The translations under genes were made by a program, and so were the position numbers. From PGZG01 sp040235405 (GTDB taxonomy: Bacteria; Pseudomonadota; Gammaproteobacteria; Pseudomonadales; Alcanivoracaceae): a DNA stretch of 64,000 nt. A model generated the notes under the pieces. It was not told where the DNA came from, did no database searches, and saw only the letters and a program-made list of their open reading frames with translations. The DNA lies in contig JBECKT010000051.1 of assembly GCA_040235405.1 (NCBI GenBank), forward strand, positions 1-64,000, in the 5' to 3' direction. This document shows, one piece after another, positions 47,061-56,094 of the stretch; the stretch's first letter is position 1; the number at the start of each line of letters is the position of its first letter.

Positions 47061-49367
47061 ATGTCTGCCCTGTCGATTCCCCGTCCCCGCACCAGCCTGT
47101 TCGGTTACCCCCGATACTGGGCGGAATGCTTTGGCACGGCGCCGTTCCTGCCGATGTCCCGGGCGGAGATGGACCAGCTTGGCTGGGATTCCTGCGACAT
47201 CATCATTGTCACCGGCGATGCCTATGTCGACCATCCGTCATTCGGCATGGCAATTGTAGGCCGTTTGCTCGAAGCTCAGGGGTTCCGGGTCGGCATCATT
47301 GCCCAGCCGGACTGGACCTCGAAGGACGCCTTTATGGCGTTGGGCCGGCCGAACCTGTTCTTCGGCGTCGCTGCCGGTAACATGGATTCGATGATCAATC
47401 GCTACACCGCTGATCGCAAACCACGCTCCGACGACGCCTATACCCCGGGCGGCGAAGCCGGCAAGCGCCCGGACCGCTGCTCGCTGGTGTACTCGCAGCG
47501 CTGCAAGGAAGCCTGGTCGGATGTGCCGGTAATTCTCGGCGGCATTGAGGCGTCACTGCGCCGCATTGGCCATTACGATTACTGGCAGGACAAGGTGCGC
47601 CGTTCCATCCTGCTCGACGCCACCGCTGATCTGTTGCTGTATGGCAATGCCGAACGCGCCGTGGTCGAAGTGGCCCATCGTCTGGCCCGCGGCGAAACCA
47701 TCGACAGCATCACCGATGTTCGCGGCACTGCCTTTATCCGTCGCGACACGCCGGAAGGCTTCTGGGAAATCGATTCCACCCGAATCGACCGACCCGGCCG
47801 GGTTGATCGCATCATCAATCCCTACGTCAACACCCAGGAGATGGATGAATGTGAAGTGGAACGCCGTAACAACCCGATGCTCGGCGTCAGCATCAACGAC
47901 AACGGCGAACAAGTGGTGCAGTTGCTGCCGCACCCGAAACTGAAACGCGACCAGACCGTGATCCGCCTGCCATCGTTTGAAAAGGTACGCAACGATCCGG
48001 TGCTGTATGCCCACGCCAGCCGGGTACTGCATCTGGAAACCAACCCGGGCAACGCCCGCGCGCTGGTCCAGCGTCATGCTGAAATTGATGTCTGGCTGAA
48101 TCCGCCGCCGATTCCGCTGACCACCGAAGAAATGGATTACGTATTTGATCTACCTTACGCCCGCTCGCCGCACCCGGCTTACGGTGATGCGAAAATTCCG
48201 GCCTGGGACATGATCCGCTTTTCCGTCAACATCATGCGCGGCTGCTTCGGTGGCTGCACCTTTTGCTCGATCACTGAGCACGAAGGTCGCATTATCCAGA
48301 ACCGCTCGGAAGAATCGGTGCTGCGCGAAATCGAACAGATCCGCGACAAGGTCAAGGGCTTTACCGGCGTGATTTCCGATCTCGGCGGGCCCACTGCAAA
48401 CATGTACCGGATTGCCTGCAAAACCCCGGAAATCGAGGCAGCCTGCCGCAAGCCGAGCTGTGTTTATCCGGGCATCTGCGAAAATCTCAACACTGATCAT
48501 TCGCACCTCACCCAGCTGTACCGCAAGGCGCGTAATATCAAGGGTGTGAAAAAAATCCTGATCGCTTCCGGCTTGCGTTACGATCTGGCAGTGAAAGACC
48601 CGGAGTATGTGCGCGAGCTGGTGACGCACCATGTCGGCGGTTATCTGAAGATTGCCCCGGAACATACCGAGCAGGGGCCGCTGTCGAAGATGATGAAGCC
48701 AGGTATCGGTTCCTACGATATTTTTCGCGAGATGTTTGAACGTTTTTCAAAAGAAGCCGGCAAGGAACAGTACCTGATCCCCTACTTTATCGCTGCCCAC
48801 CCGGGCACCACCGATGAAGACATGATGAATCTCGCACTATGGCTGAAGCGCTACGGTTTCCGTGCCGATCAGGTGCAGGCGTTCTATCCATCGCCGATGG
48901 CCAGCGCCACCGCCATGTATTACTCCGGCAAGAACCCGCTGCGCCGGGTGACCTATAAAAGCGATGCCATCGAGTCACCGAAGACACCGGAGCAACGCCG
49001 CCTGCACAAGGCGTTCCTGCGTTACCACGACCCGAGAAACTGGCCGCTATTGCGCGAGGCACTCAAGCGCATGGGCCGTGCTGACCTGATCGGTGACGGC
49101 AAGCATCAACTGATTCCGAAAACCCAGCCGACCGATGCCCGCGACTATCAGGCGCCACGGCGAAAAAATTCCAGCGATGCCCACCAGCGTCGCACCGGCC
49201 CCGGCAGCGCGCCGGCCAAAGGCAAGATCCTGACCCAGCACACTGGCCTGCCTCCGCGCGAGCAAACTGCCGACAAGGCAAGGCCTGCTGGCAGAGCAGC
49301 CAGTGGCGGGCGCAAGCCGCCGGGAAGTCCGCGCCAGCGGCCCGGTAAAAACAGAACACCCCACTAG
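47061..49367 (+). CDS. YgiQ-family radical SAM protein
   Basis: Protein of 768 residues. An N-terminal cobalamin-binding-like UPF0313 domain (FGYPRYWAECFGTAPF ... IVTGDAYVDHPSFG) is followed by the radical SAM core with CFGGCTFCSI and a C-terminal tail of low complexity rich in Pro, Arg and Lys. The family is widespread; the reaction is unknown. The start at 47061 is chosen because the farther ATG lies inside the promoter -10. It ends convergent with the pentahaem cytochrome gene, overlapping by four bases. Confidence 0.92.
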   Translation: MSALSIPRPRTSLFGYPRYWAECFGTAPFLPMSRAEMDQLGWDSCDIIIVTGDAYVDHPSFGMAIVGRLLEAQGFRVGIIAQPDWTSKDAFMALGRPNLFFGVAAGNMDSMINRYTADRKPRSDDAYTPGGEAGKRPDRCSLVYSQRCKEAWSDVPVILGGIEASLRRIGHYDYWQDKVRRSILLDATADLLLYGNAERAVVEVAHRLARGETIDSITDVRGTAFIRRDTPEGFWEIDSTRIDRPGRVDRIINPYVNTQEMDECEVERRNNPMLGVSINDNGEQVVQLLPHPKLKRDQTVIRLPSFEKVRNDPVLYAHASRVLHLETNPGNARALVQRHAEIDVWLNPPPIPLTTEEMDYVFDLPYARSPHPAYGDAKIPAWDMIRFSVNIMRGCFGGCTFCSITEHEGRIIQNRSEESVLREIEQIRDKVKGFTGVISDLGGPTANMYRIACKTPEIEAACRKPSCVYPGICENLNTDHSHLTQLYRKARNIKGVKKILIASGLRYDLAVKDPEYVRELVTHHVGGYLKIAPEHTEQGPLSKMMKPGIGSYDIFREMFERFSKEAGKEQYLIPYFIAAHPGTTDEDMMNLALWLKRYGFRADQVQAFYPSPMASATAMYYSGKNPLRRVTYKSDAIESPKTPEQRRLHKAFLRYHDPRNWPLLREALKRMGRADLIGDGKHQLIPKTQPTDARDYQAPRRKNSSDAHQRRTGPGSAPAKGKILTQHTGLPPREQTADKARPAGRAASGGRKPPGSPRQRPGKNRTPH

Positions 49368-50614
49368 CGGGAACCATTAAACTGACGCATGGCGCGGAGA
49401 AACTCCTCGGCGCGGAAACGATGCTGATCCGACAGGCTCTGGTACAGGCCGTCCAGCGCCGCGCTATCACCCTGCAATTGCTCGGTCAGCAATGCCATCA
49501 GCATCAGCACCTGCTCGGCGGTCATGTAGTCGTTAAAGGTTGCATCCAGAGTGTCTGCCTTCATGCGCTGGAGCAGCCGCCCGGCATCCGGGCCAGACAA
49601 CTTGCCATTACGCAAGCGCACCAGAGTGTCATCAAGCTGGCGAATCAGTGCGCCACTGGCCTGCTGGATCGCCTCGCGGCCCTGCTGACTGGCGCCATGC
49701 AAACCGGCGACGCCGGTTTTCCAGCGCGCTGCGGCAGCCGGATCACTTGCCTCCAGCATCCAGCCCACCATCAGCAAACTGCTGTCATTCAGCCGTACCG
49801 CGCCGGGCCGCAACTTGCCGGCGGCGCGTGGCCGCCATTTATCCGCATTCATCGGTGCATGGCAGGCGTGGCAGTCGAAGAATGCCAGCTCCGGCCACAG
49901 CGGCGTTGCCATAAACTGCTGGCCGCGCAAACCCTCGAGCACGTTGCGGGCGCTACGCAACTGCCCGGCCACCCATAGCTGCAGGGATTGCGGCGACTGT
50001 TTGCGGGCACGGTAAGCATCATCATCACGATGATGTGATGGCCACAGCCGGCTGTAGGTGGCCAGCTCGAACTGCAACCGCGGGTGCCCGGCGCCCATGA
50101 TGTCGTGACTGGCAAGCCGCTCACTGTCGCCGACGTGGCAAGCAACACAGACCGAGGCACGCACATCGGCATCCTGCAACAGTGTCAGACCGCGGGCGAT
50201 ATTGTCCTCGTGGGTGACCCCCTTCTCCGTATGCGAGGACAGCCAGCGCCGGGAGCCACCGTGACAGGCTTCACAACCGACACCATCGGTCAGCTGGAAA
50301 CGCGGGCCGCGTTGTTCCTTCGGCACATAATCACTGTGGCAAGCAAGACAGACCTTCGCTTCGTGAGCCGGACCGATACCGAGCTTGGTAGCAATTTCCT
50401 TCGAATCACTATTGAGCAAAGTGTTGTAAGCGCCGGCATGAGGATCACGCTGCCCCCAGATCACATACTCGCTATGAAAAATATTGGCGCCACTGCGCTC
50501 GGTGCTGCTGCCATGGCAAACCGAAGAGGCACAACTGGCCACGCCCATATGTTTGTCTGCGGCCAGCACAACCCCGGTCACAACCAGCAACCCGAGCAGG
50601 ATGAATCGTTTCAT
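49364..50614 (-). CDS. Pentahaem c-type cytochrome
   Basis: Exported protein of 416 residues (signal peptide ends VVLAADK). Four standard haem sites (CLACH, CEACH, CVACH, CHACH) and one CX4CH (C28-ASSV-CH), a spacing known in some tetrahaem c3-type cytochromes. The GVGCEACHGGSRRW segment is like cytochrome c554-type proteins. The second half (about residues 250-416) is haem-free and helical. It is the last gene of the seven-gene operon and overlaps the decahaem gene by four bases. Likely a periplasmic carrier; the partner cannot be told from sequence. Confidence 0.9.
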   Translation of the reverse strand: MKRFILLGLLVVTGVVLAADKHMGVASCASSVCHGSSTERSGANIFHSEYVIWGQRDPHAGAYNTLLNSDSKEIATKLGIGPAHEAKVCLACHSDYVPKEQRGPRFQLTDGVGCEACHGGSRRWLSSHTEKGVTHEDNIARGLTLLQDADVRASVCVACHVGDSERLASHDIMGAGHPRLQFELATYSRLWPSHHRDDDAYRARKQSPQSLQLWVAGQLRSARNVLEGLRGQQFMATPLWPELAFFDCHACHAPMNADKWRPRAAGKLRPGAVRLNDSSLLMVGWMLEASDPAAAARWKTGVAGLHGASQQGREAIQQASGALIRQLDDTLVRLRNGKLSGPDAGRLLQRMKADTLDATFNDYMTAEQVLMLMALLTEQLQGDSAALDGLYQSLSDQHRFRAEEFLRAMRQFNGSR

Positions 50615-53600
50615 CGTTTGCCTCCGCTGCGGCTGACCTTGTCACTGACAAACCAGGGCTCACCCTTTTCATTCAGGAACAGGCGGCGCATTTCTTCCAG
50701 TGTGAAAGGCCGCGAGCCATGCCGACCGAATACCGCCACCTGACCACCGGTCTCATCCACCGCCCGATCACGCTCAAGTCCACGTGACAACGACAACGCC
50801 GGATAGCGGGTTTTCGCCCTGGCGATCAACTGCGGCACCGGGGCCGGATTGAAGCCGTAGAAATTCGGCTGACTGGCCGGCGATGTTAACTGAAGCACTT
50901 TGAGGCCACCCTCACCATCGGCCACATAGGCAAATGCAGACGCATTGGTGCTGGCCACGATCACATCATGACTGTCCTGCAAGGCGCCCTCGGCAGTGAA
51001 GCGTTGATACAGCGACAGCTTCTCCGGATTCTCCATATCAATGATGACCAGACCATCCTTGCCGGCCGCAACATAGGCATAAGCCCGGGCAATATGAATA
51101 CCACGGGCCTGATCCAGGGCGATGGTGTTGTCCGGAATCAGGCTGGCCTGCTCCGGCAAGGTCACATCAATAGCGCTGACACCACCGGCATGGCTGACCA
51201 GCAGATAGCGGAACTGCAAGGCACTGGCACGGACATCCTCAAGAGCAATCTGCCTCACCAGCTTCGGCGCCAATGGCTCATCCAGATTCAGTATCACCAG
51301 CGCCTTTGGTGTAGCGATATAGGCATAATGGCCACCGAGAATGACATGGCGGGCACCGTCCAGTACCCCGTTTTCATTCCAGGTAACGGCGCGCTCAAGG
51401 TGATTATTACGGAACTCGCCATCGGCAAAGGTGGTGATATCGGCAAGGATCAAACCTTCCTCGGCATCGGTAATCACCGCATAGGAATAGATCGGGTGGA
51501 ACGGCTGCTCAAGGTTTTCCACTCGCATCAGGTCGCCGACGTTACGCTGTGGCGCCACCGGCTGGGTGGTCGCCAGTGCCATGCAGGTAGCGTTACGGCT
51601 TGGCACCCTGGCGTTGTGACCCAGCGGGCTGAACGGCGCGGTAATGATCCGCTGCGAGACGCCCTTGTTATCAATGCCGGCGATATCGTAAACGCGGAAG
51701 CCGTTCTTGCCTTCGGCGACATACAGATACTCACCGCGCATCTGCACACAACCGGCTCGATCACCGGCATGGCTGTACTGCTCCGGCAAATCCAGATCAC
51801 GGCGCAAGTGCTGCTGATACCAGTCCGGGTAGGCATAGCGATGCAGGTAGGAACCGTAAACGGCTTGCGGCTCGTCCCACTCGGTCACCGCCACCGCCTG
51901 CAAACCACCCTCACCGCCCACCCAGGCAAACCGGCCGACAAAGTTGATGTAGTTGGTACCAAGCATCAACAGCTGCGCCATGATCGCATTGTTGTCATTG
52001 TCTTCGGACAGATGGCAATCGGTACAGGTCTTGGTTTCCGTACGCCGCTCGGTATGCGGATAGTGCGGATTAAATGCCTGTGAGCTGTAACCACTGGCCG
52101 ATACCGGCGGCTGCTGGATATAGATGCGTTCACGGTTCGAGTTGGTAGAGCTTAATACCAATGCCGAGGTAGAACGGGTCGGCGCAATTCTGGCGTCATG
52201 CACCGGGCCACGCTTGCCGAGCATAAACATTTCGTCACGCGCCACCTGCGGATTGTAGGTGGCGTAGTTGCGGGTTTCTCCGCCTTCGTAATGATGTCGT
52301 TCGGTTTTCCAGTTCGCCTCAATCGGCAGGTGGCAGCCGCCGCAGGAGGTAGTCCAGGAGGTGTGGCAGGTATAACACTCGAAGTCCTCGTCACGGTGGG
52401 CCCGCTGGCCGGATTTTACCGACAGCCCCCACGCCAGCGAGTTGGTATCGCGGCTCATCAGCTTGGCCCGGGCCGCCTTGGCATTGTACTGACCATGTTT
52501 CGGATTGACCGAGTCCTTGACCAGACTCATGGTCCACTCCAGCCCCGGCGTCAACAACGAACGCTGAATCAGTTTGCCGTTAACCCATTCAAAGCGCTTT
52601 TTACCATCCGGGTTGCGCAGTATCGACAGGTCCTGACCACCGGCTGGCGCGGCAGCGCCACTGGTGCGCAGGCTCGGATAACTGTCCGCAGTGCCATGGC
52701 AGTCCTTGCAGCCAATTTCCACGGCATGACCTACCTCGCCGTACAGATGGCCATTGCCATGGCTGTCCTGACTGAAGTGGCAGTCCACACAGTGCATGCC
52801 GACATCGACATGAATCGAGGAAAGGTGCACCGCCTTCTTGAATTTTTCCGGATCCTCGGCAGAGACCTGATCGCCTTCGGCATCGAGCAGATTGCCTTCC
52901 CGGTCACGCTTGAACACCGCCCGGAAATTCCAGCCATGGCCATGGTAGTCGGCAAACTGGGTGTCTTTCAGCTTCGGGTTCATCTCCCAGACTGATGAGA
53001 GGAAATTCAGATCCCGCCATTTGCCGCGCGCCACCGCCCCTTCCGGATTGCGATCATAGACATCGCGCATTTCCTCGTCGCTCGGATAATGCTGCTTCTC
53101 CGGCCACATGAACGGCGCATCGGCTTCGTAATCCCACATGGTGTAACCGAGGTAGGTGTTCATGAACATGTTCGGCTGGTGCATGTGACAGACCATGCAC
53201 TGGCTGGTGGGAATGGCGCGGGTAAACTGATGCTGGATCGGATGACCCGGCTCGTCTTTCGGAATCAGCGGGTCACGGCTGGCGCTTAATCCCCAGTGGC
53301 CATGTTTGGCATAGGGACCGCTGTGGCGCGGATCGCGATCATTGCCATACACCACATGGCAGGAGGCGCAGCCGGAGCTGCGGTAGTCGCCGGGCTGATC
53401 ATTGGAGCCAAGGAACCACATCAGCGGATCATTGAGACGGGTTTTAGTGATATTGATCAGCGGCACGGCAATCCGTGCACCAGTGCCGGCACCGCGATTC
53501 GATTGCTTCACATCCGGCCGGCCCGGTTCCTCCAAACGCTGGATCTGACCAAGTGAATTGGGAATGCCGATTTCCGGGAACAGGCTGTTGATATTGCGGC

Positions 53601-54357
53601 CACCGTCTTCGAACACCCGGAACACATCGGCGGGCTTGACGGTTTCCCAGGCCGGCAGCGGCAGCAGCGTTTTCAGTGCGCCGAAGCGATGGCTCATGTC
53701 TTCTGTCGGCACCATCAGTGGCGTGACCGCTGCCGGTTGTCCGTCGCGGCTATAGGCCTCGCCCAGGATGTAGCGCTTGTACGGCAAAATGCCGTTGTTA
53801 TAGGAGGCGCCGCCCCAGAGCATGGCGCCGGTGGCCATAATTGAACGCTCGGCAGCAAGAATCTGCGGCATATGACAACTGCCGCAGGCTTCACGAACAA
53901 TGCGGTAATCGGACGGATTGACGAAGCGGATATATTCCGGCGCTTCCTTGTTCAGCAGGGTGTAACTGATCGGTGGATTACTGCTGCGCGGCCAGCGCCA
54001 TTTGTCGGCATAGTCTGGCAATACATGGGCCTGCTTCATCGCTTCCATAAAGGCCGGATCATCGCGATTGCTGTTCGCCGGCTTCTGCACACCGGCATTG
54101 CCACCATGACAATCGGTGCAGCCCAGGACCACCGCCGGGTTGGCGTGCATGGTCTTGCTATCGGAAGCGCCGTGACAGCTGCCGCAGCCACTGCTTTTGC
54201 GTACCGCTTCGGCGGGTGATTGCCAGGCCGGTGCCGATGGCGCTGCCACCCGGTTTTCCTGCTTGACCACCGGCGCCTCTACCGCCGGCAACAAAACAGG
54301 CAACAACAGCATTAGTGCCGTCATCCATGCCTGCCAGAGCTGAAGTCCGTGTCTCAT
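50611..54357 (-). CDS. Decahaem cytochrome c with LVIVD beta-propeller
   Basis: Protein of 1248 residues with a cleavable signal (ends PAVEA) and no lipobox. Ten CXXCH sites fall in the first ~820 residues (first at C58-H62 and C80-H84). About five LVIVD-type repeats follow (YLYVAEGKNGFRVYDI, YAYIATPKALVILNL, YLLVSHAGGVSAIDV, YAYVAAGKDGLVIIDM, FAYVADGEGGLKVLQL), predicted to form a beta-propeller. Several haem sites are spaced by over 100 residues. It is coded next to an outer-membrane barrel and is the natural candidate for the haem protein that occupies or caps it. It lies six bases after the porin gene. Confidence 0.92.
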   Translation of the reverse strand: MRHGLQLWQAWMTALMLLLPVLLPAVEAPVVKQENRVAAPSAPAWQSPAEAVRKSSGCGSCHGASDSKTMHANPAVVLGCTDCHGGNAGVQKPANSNRDDPAFMEAMKQAHVLPDYADKWRWPRSSNPPISYTLLNKEAPEYIRFVNPSDYRIVREACGSCHMPQILAAERSIMATGAMLWGGASYNNGILPYKRYILGEAYSRDGQPAAVTPLMVPTEDMSHRFGALKTLLPLPAWETVKPADVFRVFEDGGRNINSLFPEIGIPNSLGQIQRLEEPGRPDVKQSNRGAGTGARIAVPLINITKTRLNDPLMWFLGSNDQPGDYRSSGCASCHVVYGNDRDPRHSGPYAKHGHWGLSASRDPLIPKDEPGHPIQHQFTRAIPTSQCMVCHMHQPNMFMNTYLGYTMWDYEADAPFMWPEKQHYPSDEEMRDVYDRNPEGAVARGKWRDLNFLSSVWEMNPKLKDTQFADYHGHGWNFRAVFKRDREGNLLDAEGDQVSAEDPEKFKKAVHLSSIHVDVGMHCVDCHFSQDSHGNGHLYGEVGHAVEIGCKDCHGTADSYPSLRTSGAAAPAGGQDLSILRNPDGKKRFEWVNGKLIQRSLLTPGLEWTMSLVKDSVNPKHGQYNAKAARAKLMSRDTNSLAWGLSVKSGQRAHRDEDFECYTCHTSWTTSCGGCHLPIEANWKTERHHYEGGETRNYATYNPQVARDEMFMLGKRGPVHDARIAPTRSTSALVLSSTNSNRERIYIQQPPVSASGYSSQAFNPHYPHTERRTETKTCTDCHLSEDNDNNAIMAQLLMLGTNYINFVGRFAWVGGEGGLQAVAVTEWDEPQAVYGSYLHRYAYPDWYQQHLRRDLDLPEQYSHAGDRAGCVQMRGEYLYVAEGKNGFRVYDIAGIDNKGVSQRIITAPFSPLGHNARVPSRNATCMALATTQPVAPQRNVGDLMRVENLEQPFHPIYSYAVITDAEEGLILADITTFADGEFRNNHLERAVTWNENGVLDGARHVILGGHYAYIATPKALVILNLDEPLAPKLVRQIALEDVRASALQFRYLLVSHAGGVSAIDVTLPEQASLIPDNTIALDQARGIHIARAYAYVAAGKDGLVIIDMENPEKLSLYQRFTAEGALQDSHDVIVASTNASAFAYVADGEGGLKVLQLTSPASQPNFYGFNPAPVPQLIARAKTRYPALSLSRGLERDRAVDETGGQVAVFGRHGSRPFTLEEMRRLFLNEKGEPWFVSDKVSRSGGKR

Positions 54358-54363
54358 AATGCC

Positions 54364-56094
54364 TCAGTACGTCAATATCAGGTTGCCGAGAATCGAATAG
54401 CGCGAGTCCCGCTCGAACAGGTCGTCAAAACCTTCGCCGGGCAGCAACTGCGCCACCGACAAACGGCCGACAATGTTCTGGATCGCCAGCGGCCGCCAGA
54501 TAATGGCAGCGGAAATATCCCAACCGATTTCCCGGTCGATATTGTCCTGCTGGCGTAACACCTCGATCACTTCGGTGCGATCAAAGGCAAGATGATTGGC
54601 GTTGAAACTGAGCCGGGCAGTCGGGGTCAGGTCCAGATCGGCACCAACACCGAGCAACCGCAGTCCCGGATTGGTGAAGTTGGACTGGCCGTGCTCTTTC
54701 GACGAACGCAGGTTCGGCAACAAACCATTACGCGTTGACAGGGTTACCCCGCCGCCGGCAATAAAGGGCACGCCCTGACGGATCCAGAAGCTGGTGTCGG
54801 CACCGGCAATAATCGGGTTCTCGAACACCGCATCGAAGCCGGTCTCGACTTTATCAAACGGATTGCGATCACCGGAAGCATGCACACCGGTGGCGCGCAG
54901 ACGAATCCAGTCAAAATCAATACCCGCTTCAAAGGCAGCAAAGCTGGCGCGCACCTCGGTGGTCTCATCGTTCATGACCCCGGGGGCGTTGCGGCCACTG
55001 GCGGCGTACAACGACGTGGTCAGATTCAGGCGGCCAAGATGGCCATCACCGTTGTAACCCAGATAGGTGACGTCATAGCTGCGCGGCACTTCCCGGCCAA
55101 GCGAGGCGGGACGGGCAATAAAGCCGTTATCGTCATAGAAGAAACTGTCCTCCCGATTACGGTTATGCAGCAGGCTGAACTGGCTGATAAACCCCAGCTT
55201 GAGAAAATCCTGCCAGTACAGGTTGGCAACGAAAACATCATCGTCGCGGAAACGGGCGGTAACATCGTTCAGGCCGCTGTTGGTGTCTTTTTCCAGACGC
55301 CGGAACCAGGCCAGGTTGTACTGGAAGATATTGTTGTCCCGGGTGCCGAACAGGCGCACACCGAACGGGCTGTCCTGAAACAGAAAGCCGCGAAAATCCG
55401 CATTGAACGGCTGGATGCCAACGCGAATACTGTCGAAGTCGTATCGGTCGGAGACATTACGGATGTGGTAGTCAACAAAAGCGCCCTGCACGCCGACATG
55501 GCCATCGGTACGGGTATCGCCGTCACGCGGGTCGATATACAGGGCACGGACCTCCTCCACCTCAGTGCGGTTGAAGTTAAACACCGGGATAAAGCGGAAC
55601 TCCCAGTCCGGCGGTCGAAACACGGTATCGCCACGTAACCAGACCAGTTCCACCAACAGGTTCTGATTGAAAGTCACCTGCTCGCCACTGCCGAACACAT
55701 CAATATCACCGCTGTCGCCGGTGGTCTGGTTGCCTACCGGGGTGGGAATATCACGCAGCTCCAGCACGGTATCGGATACTGCGGTCAGCGAGAAGAACCA
55801 TTCGCCCCGGACCGGCTTGTCACCCTTTAAGACATTACGTTGGTAGGGATTCCACAGGCTGTGGTTGTAACCCGGCAGGCTATCAACAATGCGCCAGCGA
55901 TCCGGCACTGCCTGCAACGGCTGATCCTGAAACAGCGGCGCGGCGGGAATGGCATTGTCGTCGCACAGCACTTGCTGACGCGCTTCAACCTTTTTGCCCG
56001 GCAGACGAATTTGCGGCTGCTGATCCGGCTCAGGACATTCCGCCTGTGCCAGCAGCGGCATCAGCAGCAACATGAAAAGCGGGAGGCGATGCAT
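54364..56094 (-). CDS. Outer-membrane beta-barrel of a porin-cytochrome complex
   Basis: Protein of 576 residues with a signal peptide (MHRLPLFMLLLMPLLAQA). It has alternating amphipathic strands through the whole length, aromatic girdle residues and a C-terminus ending NLILTY, the aromatic-ended signal recognised by BAM. Many Asp/Arg-rich turns suggest a wide barrel of 20 or more strands. There is no similarity to MtrB that I can be sure of, but place and partners fit that role: the sheath for a multihaem wire. It overlaps the lipoprotein gene upstream by one base (TAATG). Confidence 0.88.
   Translation of the reverse strand: MHRLPLFMLLLMPLLAQAECPEPDQQPQIRLPGKKVEARQQVLCDDNAIPAAPLFQDQPLQAVPDRWRIVDSLPGYNHSLWNPYQRNVLKGDKPVRGEWFFSLTAVSDTVLELRDIPTPVGNQTTGDSGDIDVFGSGEQVTFNQNLLVELVWLRGDTVFRPPDWEFRFIPVFNFNRTEVEEVRALYIDPRDGDTRTDGHVGVQGAFVDYHIRNVSDRYDFDSIRVGIQPFNADFRGFLFQDSPFGVRLFGTRDNNIFQYNLAWFRRLEKDTNSGLNDVTARFRDDDVFVANLYWQDFLKLGFISQFSLLHNRNREDSFFYDDNGFIARPASLGREVPRSYDVTYLGYNGDGHLGRLNLTTSLYAASGRNAPGVMNDETTEVRASFAAFEAGIDFDWIRLRATGVHASGDRNPFDKVETGFDAVFENPIIAGADTSFWIRQGVPFIAGGGVTLSTRNGLLPNLRSSKEHGQSNFTNPGLRLLGVGADLDLTPTARLSFNANHLAFDRTEVIEVLRQQDNIDREIGWDISAAIIWRPLAIQNIVGRLSVAQLLPGEGFDDLFERDSRYSILGNLILTY

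Noticed and set aside
50968..52083. A 371-codon plus-strand frame over the decahaem gene
   Set aside because: Antisense shadow; the other strand has clear LVIVD repeats and haem motifs.
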